A DNA stretch of 64,000 nucleotides, from assembly GCF_019823105.1 (NCBI RefSeq), contig NZ_CP081959.1, positions 124,001-188,000 of the forward strand, in the 5' to 3' direction. The notes under the pieces were generated by a model. That model made no database searches. It saw only the letters and a list, made by a program, of their open reading frames with translations, and was not told where the DNA came from. A program made the position numbers and the translations under genes. The stretch is from Halobaculum magnesiiphilum (GTDB lineage Archaea; Halobacteriota; Halobacteria; Halobacteriales; Haloferacaceae). Shown here in pieces: positions 62,001 through 64,000 of this stretch. Numbering within the stretch: position 1 is the first letter of the stretch; each line of letters opens with the position of its first letter.

Positions 62001-62850
62001 TAATTTCAATCATGATCCAACGTTCTACGAGGAATTGAAACCACCCTTCCAATGGAGTGTGGACGAGAATAGGGACCCAGAGCACAGCGCGAAGCAAAGA
62101 ATCCGGGAGAAAAAGATGGGTTCGTTGAAGAAGTCAATATACCAATCATTTGGCGGAACAGGTTCAATGAAAGGATTTGTTAATCAATTACTTAAAAATG
62201 AGCGAGATAGTCCGCTATCTCCGAAGGATGTGCTATTACCATCAACGGTCTACCGCTTGGGATTCCGGCGGGTAGCACGGGGGACGGACGAACGGACAAT
62301 GATCTCTGCGGCAGTTCCTCCAGGTCCTGTTTGTGACTACAGTTTTTATGTGATTGATCCATTTTCAATCAAACCCGAGCGAGGTAACTTGTCAGAAGCT
62401 CCCCTCCATGGGATGTACGAGCAGATATTCACAGACGGAGAACTATTCGTAGCATTGGGCCTGTTCAATAGTATTCCGTTCGACTTTCTGATTCGACGAA
62501 AGGTCGACAACAGTATCCCAATTTATAGTTTCAAAGAAACCCAAGTTCCAGACTTAAGCCAAGGGGACGAGTGGTTCGATTACATCTCAACCCGAGCTGC
62601 CCGGCTAAACTGCTACGGAGAAGACTTTGAGGAAATGCGCAACCGACTCGGCGGAATCGAACCCGCGACCGGCATGGACGAACGGCGCGAGGTCCAGGCA
62701 GAAATCGACGCGGCAGCCTTCCACGCGTACGGCCTTGACCACGATCAGACGGCCTTTGTGCTAGACGACTTCCATCGAGTACAGAACCCCCGAATCATGG
62801 ACGAGGACTACTTCGAAATGGTGCTAGAGAAGTACGAGGATCTCGCTTAG
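59014..62850 (+). CDS. Type IIG restriction-methylase, second of a divergent pair
   Basis: 1278 residues. An N-terminal nuclease-like domain has VADYTISL (Asp109) and LLIEAEPINKDL (Glu128, Lys134). Methylase motif I DPACGSGHFLTS lies at about 519-530 and NPPW at about 732-735. The segment about 740-1190 is the target-recognition part, coded by AT-rich DNA (about 61060-62600). The C-terminal 90 residues return to the usual GC (FHAYGLDHDQTAFVLDDFHR). It differs from the first enzyme in domain spacing, so the two should recognise different sites. Confidence 0.88.
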   Translation: MSTNQSSVATEFVAEAFETEVLDETTDRLISRIDDTVSRLREQIDDDRLEKILRADAGSYQLKASMTRDGLQPESFTQEAVINPLLNALGYEYSTEAGGLSGGQTQVADYTISLRDYPAIDSTRLLIEAEPINKDLNSRKHGIGQVRDWLSQREFESDFGFATDGLRWIFVRYDPDSYTLNTIEEIDLQPVFLALFQNQVGKRNDLDEALFDADGERVTRFVRTFEYENFVSIASEARQVIKQKREEITAEFYDDYIRYVFGIVDEDEETPRSLVGDGVVVPDAATEDKARLFAVELMNRLVFIKFLEDKALVQPDLLQTLKDTYKDGFYTGSFYEEFCQPLFYDVMNEKPDSRPAQVQQIDLFQNIPYLNGGLFRPSIGGDDFDEAAFDVRNSVLFSIIDLLERYSFSAEGTPTDLDPSVLGNVFEKTINYVTSDNADTNKELGAYYTPSEITRFCAEETVRPALLDRFEQVLIEECDWPEHAATDYESVYKLIEDLPGKFSTISALLSEVDEFRVVDPACGSGHFLTSVLEEVVTIRKALYARNESYPDEYRLKKTTVLNNIYGVDLMGPAVEIAKLRCWLSVISELETENVDELAEDNALALPNIAFNLREGNSLIGYTGFPETTDNGEYTLGSFSEDTVRDRYQNIIDEIEKHENAFDSETAEKHRRRAFSLLRDAREELIEDIHGEFIEAGIDRISSDQVEQMKPFNWVLEFAEVYADGGFDVVVGNPPWDRIKANRDDFFSRYDSDFRTLSTNQKDIVVADLLEEESIREKWEEYKRTIEIQAQYFNEGEAFTKQRSTVGGRTQASENDLSSLFFERVFEIARDDGYVSQVLPGRIFHGAPTKTLRQHLLTKTRVSSLISFENHGIFDNIDNRYNFGVLTFENQGETDTLRGIFEQKDLDILQSSKESLVDIPIEILTGFAPSSLLFPRIQGPEDLGVLQNAVSFPAVADEQRNWHAKPTRPLGKTSDSERFFDTAEGCDYPILTGRNFFNFNHDPTFYEELKPPFQWSVDENRDPEHSAKQRIREKKMGSLKKSIYQSFGGTGSMKGFVNQLLKNERDSPLSPKDVLLPSTVYRLGFRRVARGTDERTMISAAVPPGPVCDYSFYVIDPFSIKPERGNLSEAPLHGMYEQIFTDGELFVALGLFNSIPFDFLIRRKVDNSIPIYSFKETQVPDLSQGDEWFDYISTRAARLNCYGEDFEEMRNRLGGIEPATGMDERREVQAEIDAAAFHAYGLDHDQTAFVLDDFHRVQNPRIMDEDYFEMVLEKYEDLA

Positions 62851-62910
62851 GAAACTCAATCTCTGGAGGACAAGAGAATCGCACACAATCTCATCGACAA
62901 TTTGTATCCG

Positions 62911-63579
62911 CTAATGGATTTCGCTTAACGCTCGCCGAGTCATCGAGCCATCGATGTTGAGATACTGCCGTGCAGTGTCGATATCTTCCCACCCAAACAT
63001 CGCTCGTAGCGCTGGTAGATCAAGTCCACGTCCAGCGTGATACGAAGCGGCGGTTGCTCGGAGTCCGTGAGGGGTCGTCTGATTTGGAGACAGTCTTGGT
63101 GCCTTTTCGAGTGCGGTCTGCAGCCTCCGCTGTAATGTAGAGAACGAGTACGCCCACCCACCATGGTGCTCGATGAGTTGTTTCAACGTTGTATGGACAC
63201 GCCACGAGAAGTGAAATGGGACAGCCCGTGCTGCAGCCTTCGTTTTCGGCACCCAATATCGCTTGCCGAGTGCAGCAAACGACTCCTCTGCACCGTGCTT
63301 GAGCCGTTGTTCTACGGCTTGTCGGCAGTACCCGCAGAGTCCGCCATTCTGACCCTTGTCACATGGCTGGTGCTCTGGGATCGAAATAATTTGTCTATCC
63401 CAGTCAACCCAAGATCCACGTAGGTGGGTTATCTCACCTGGCCGGAGGCCAAGACGTCCACCCAATAGTAGCACTGCACGGCTCTCAATCCGACGCCGCT
63501 CATTTTCGATTGCATTAGCTCCACAGAGGAGATACTCGAATTCTCGCTCGGTGACAGTTCGATCTTTTGAGGGTGCCAT
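62911..63579 (-). CDS. Tyrosine recombinase/integrase
   Basis: 222 residues, all catalytic domain. The first Arg lies in GGRLGLRPGEITHL, the His-x-x-Arg box in TPHGLRATAASYHAGRG, and the Tyr nucleophile in WEDIDTARQYLNIDGS. A CDKGQ...CGYC zinc-like insert is present at about residues 73-85. It has no N-terminal arm domain, which fits small haloarchaeal plasmid or provirus recombinases used in inversion, resolution or integration. It converges on the type IIG gene. Confidence 0.85.
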   Translation of the reverse strand: MAPSKDRTVTEREFEYLLCGANAIENERRRIESRAVLLLGGRLGLRPGEITHLRGSWVDWDRQIISIPEHQPCDKGQNGGLCGYCRQAVEQRLKHGAEESFAALGKRYWVPKTKAAARAVPFHFSWRVHTTLKQLIEHHGGWAYSFSTLQRRLQTALEKAPRLSPNQTTPHGLRATAASYHAGRGLDLPALRAMFGWEDIDTARQYLNIDGSMTRRALSEIH

Positions 63580-63742
63580 ATAATGAATGAATCACGAGGC
63601 CAGATGAGCGGAATCATTCTCCAACGCCTCTGGTAGGATTCGCTGTACGCCCTGGGTAGAGACAACATTGATGCAGTGCTCAGTGAATAGCAGTCGCGAA
63701 AATCAGTCTTAGACCACGTCGTGGAACGCAGATCTGAGCCAG

Positions 63743-64000
63743 ATGAATCCTTCTCCAGCAGGTACTGATCCTCGCCGTCCTCGGACTGAGCGCGTTCGCT
63801 TCTTGATAACCTGCGACGAGCGCTCGAGGCCTATGAGCGCGGAAACATATACTCCCGTCTGCCACGCCTTCAGCGAGACGGGCGAACGGAGCGACTCGAC
63901 ACTGGTCTTTGAGACCGACAGCTGTCCCGTCGATGACGTCGGTCGCGGCGAATTGGCGACGGCGACGATTACGCAGCGAACACCTACAATGACTGACCGC
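63743..64000 (+). CDS. Start of a gene running off the right edge, unknown function
   Basis: The ATG at 63743 opens 86 codons without a stop to the window end. The protein begins MNPSPAGTDPRRPRTERVRF and includes CHAFSETGERSDSTLVFETD. Later Met codons (63833) are possible starts. The composition is haloarchaeal. I recognise no family. Confidence 0.5.
   Translation, partial: MNPSPAGTDPRRPRTERVRFLITCDERSRPMSAETYTPVCHAFSETGERSDSTLVFETDSCPVDDVGRGELATATITQRTPTMTDR

Noticed and set aside
52640-62850. BREX or DISARM defence system
   Set aside because: The PglX-like enzymes are present, but no BrxC, PglZ, BrxL or DrmA/B-type genes lie nearby.

Overview
The window is haloarchaeal (class Halobacteria). 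The proteins are acidic, several promoters look leaderless (a TATA-like box about 25-30 nt before the ATG), and many families are found almost only in haloarchaea: RdfA, the archaea-specific SMC-related protein, Bat-type regulators, DUF7342-type winged-helix proteins and TFB paralogs. An Orc1/Cdc6 gene with origin boxes, a ParA partition locus, several insertion-sequence remnants, integrases and restriction genes indicate a large plasmid, megaplasmid or plasmid-derived region. I saw no rRNA, tRNA or CRISPR array.

Layout. 0-1.5 kb: start of a PolB2-type DNA polymerase behind a coiled-coil protein and an inactivated RadA-like protein. 1.5-9 kb: two paralogous winged-helix regulators, a ComEC-like beta-lactamase-fold lipoprotein with DUF3006, a decayed TFB gene, and a toxin-antitoxin pair cut by an IS6 relic. 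9-24 kb: a catabolic cluster built around a three-subunit molybdenum hydroxylase, with MocA-like and XdhC maturation factors, CoxG, a BenE transporter, a DUF6282 hydrolase, a thioesterase and two acyl-CoA ligases; the RdfA/SMC-related pair lies inside it on the other strand. 24.4-26 kb: a truncated lipoprotein butted against a degraded integrase. 26.5-28.3 kb: ParA, a ribbon-helix-helix-like partner and a large array of 9-bp-phased TCGTT repeats. 29-36 kb: SRAP (YedK) protein, a DUF7342/TumE-like pair, a complete IS200/IS605 element, Orc1/Cdc6 and its origin, and a regulator next to an operator that is repeated near the SRAP gene. 36-42 kb: a glutamate dehydrogenase/zinc ribbon/Bat-type regulator module bracketed by a 95-bp duplication and IS6 fragments. 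42-52 kb: a seven-PAS histidine kinase, more DUF7342-type modules, Doc toxin and TFB pseudogenes. 52-64 kb: a defence island (GmrSD-like DUF262/DUF1524 protein, two divergent type IIG restriction-methylases) and an integrase.

The molybdenum hydroxylase cluster reads as an uptake, CoA-activation and hydroxylation route for an aromatic or heteroaromatic acid; the substrate cannot be told from the sequence. The replication, partition and origin elements maintain the replicon. Many genes are frameshifted, stopped or truncated (integrase, TFB copies, the 35.5-kb regulator, TumE-like partner, toxin), which points to active decay or, in part, to indel errors in the assembly.
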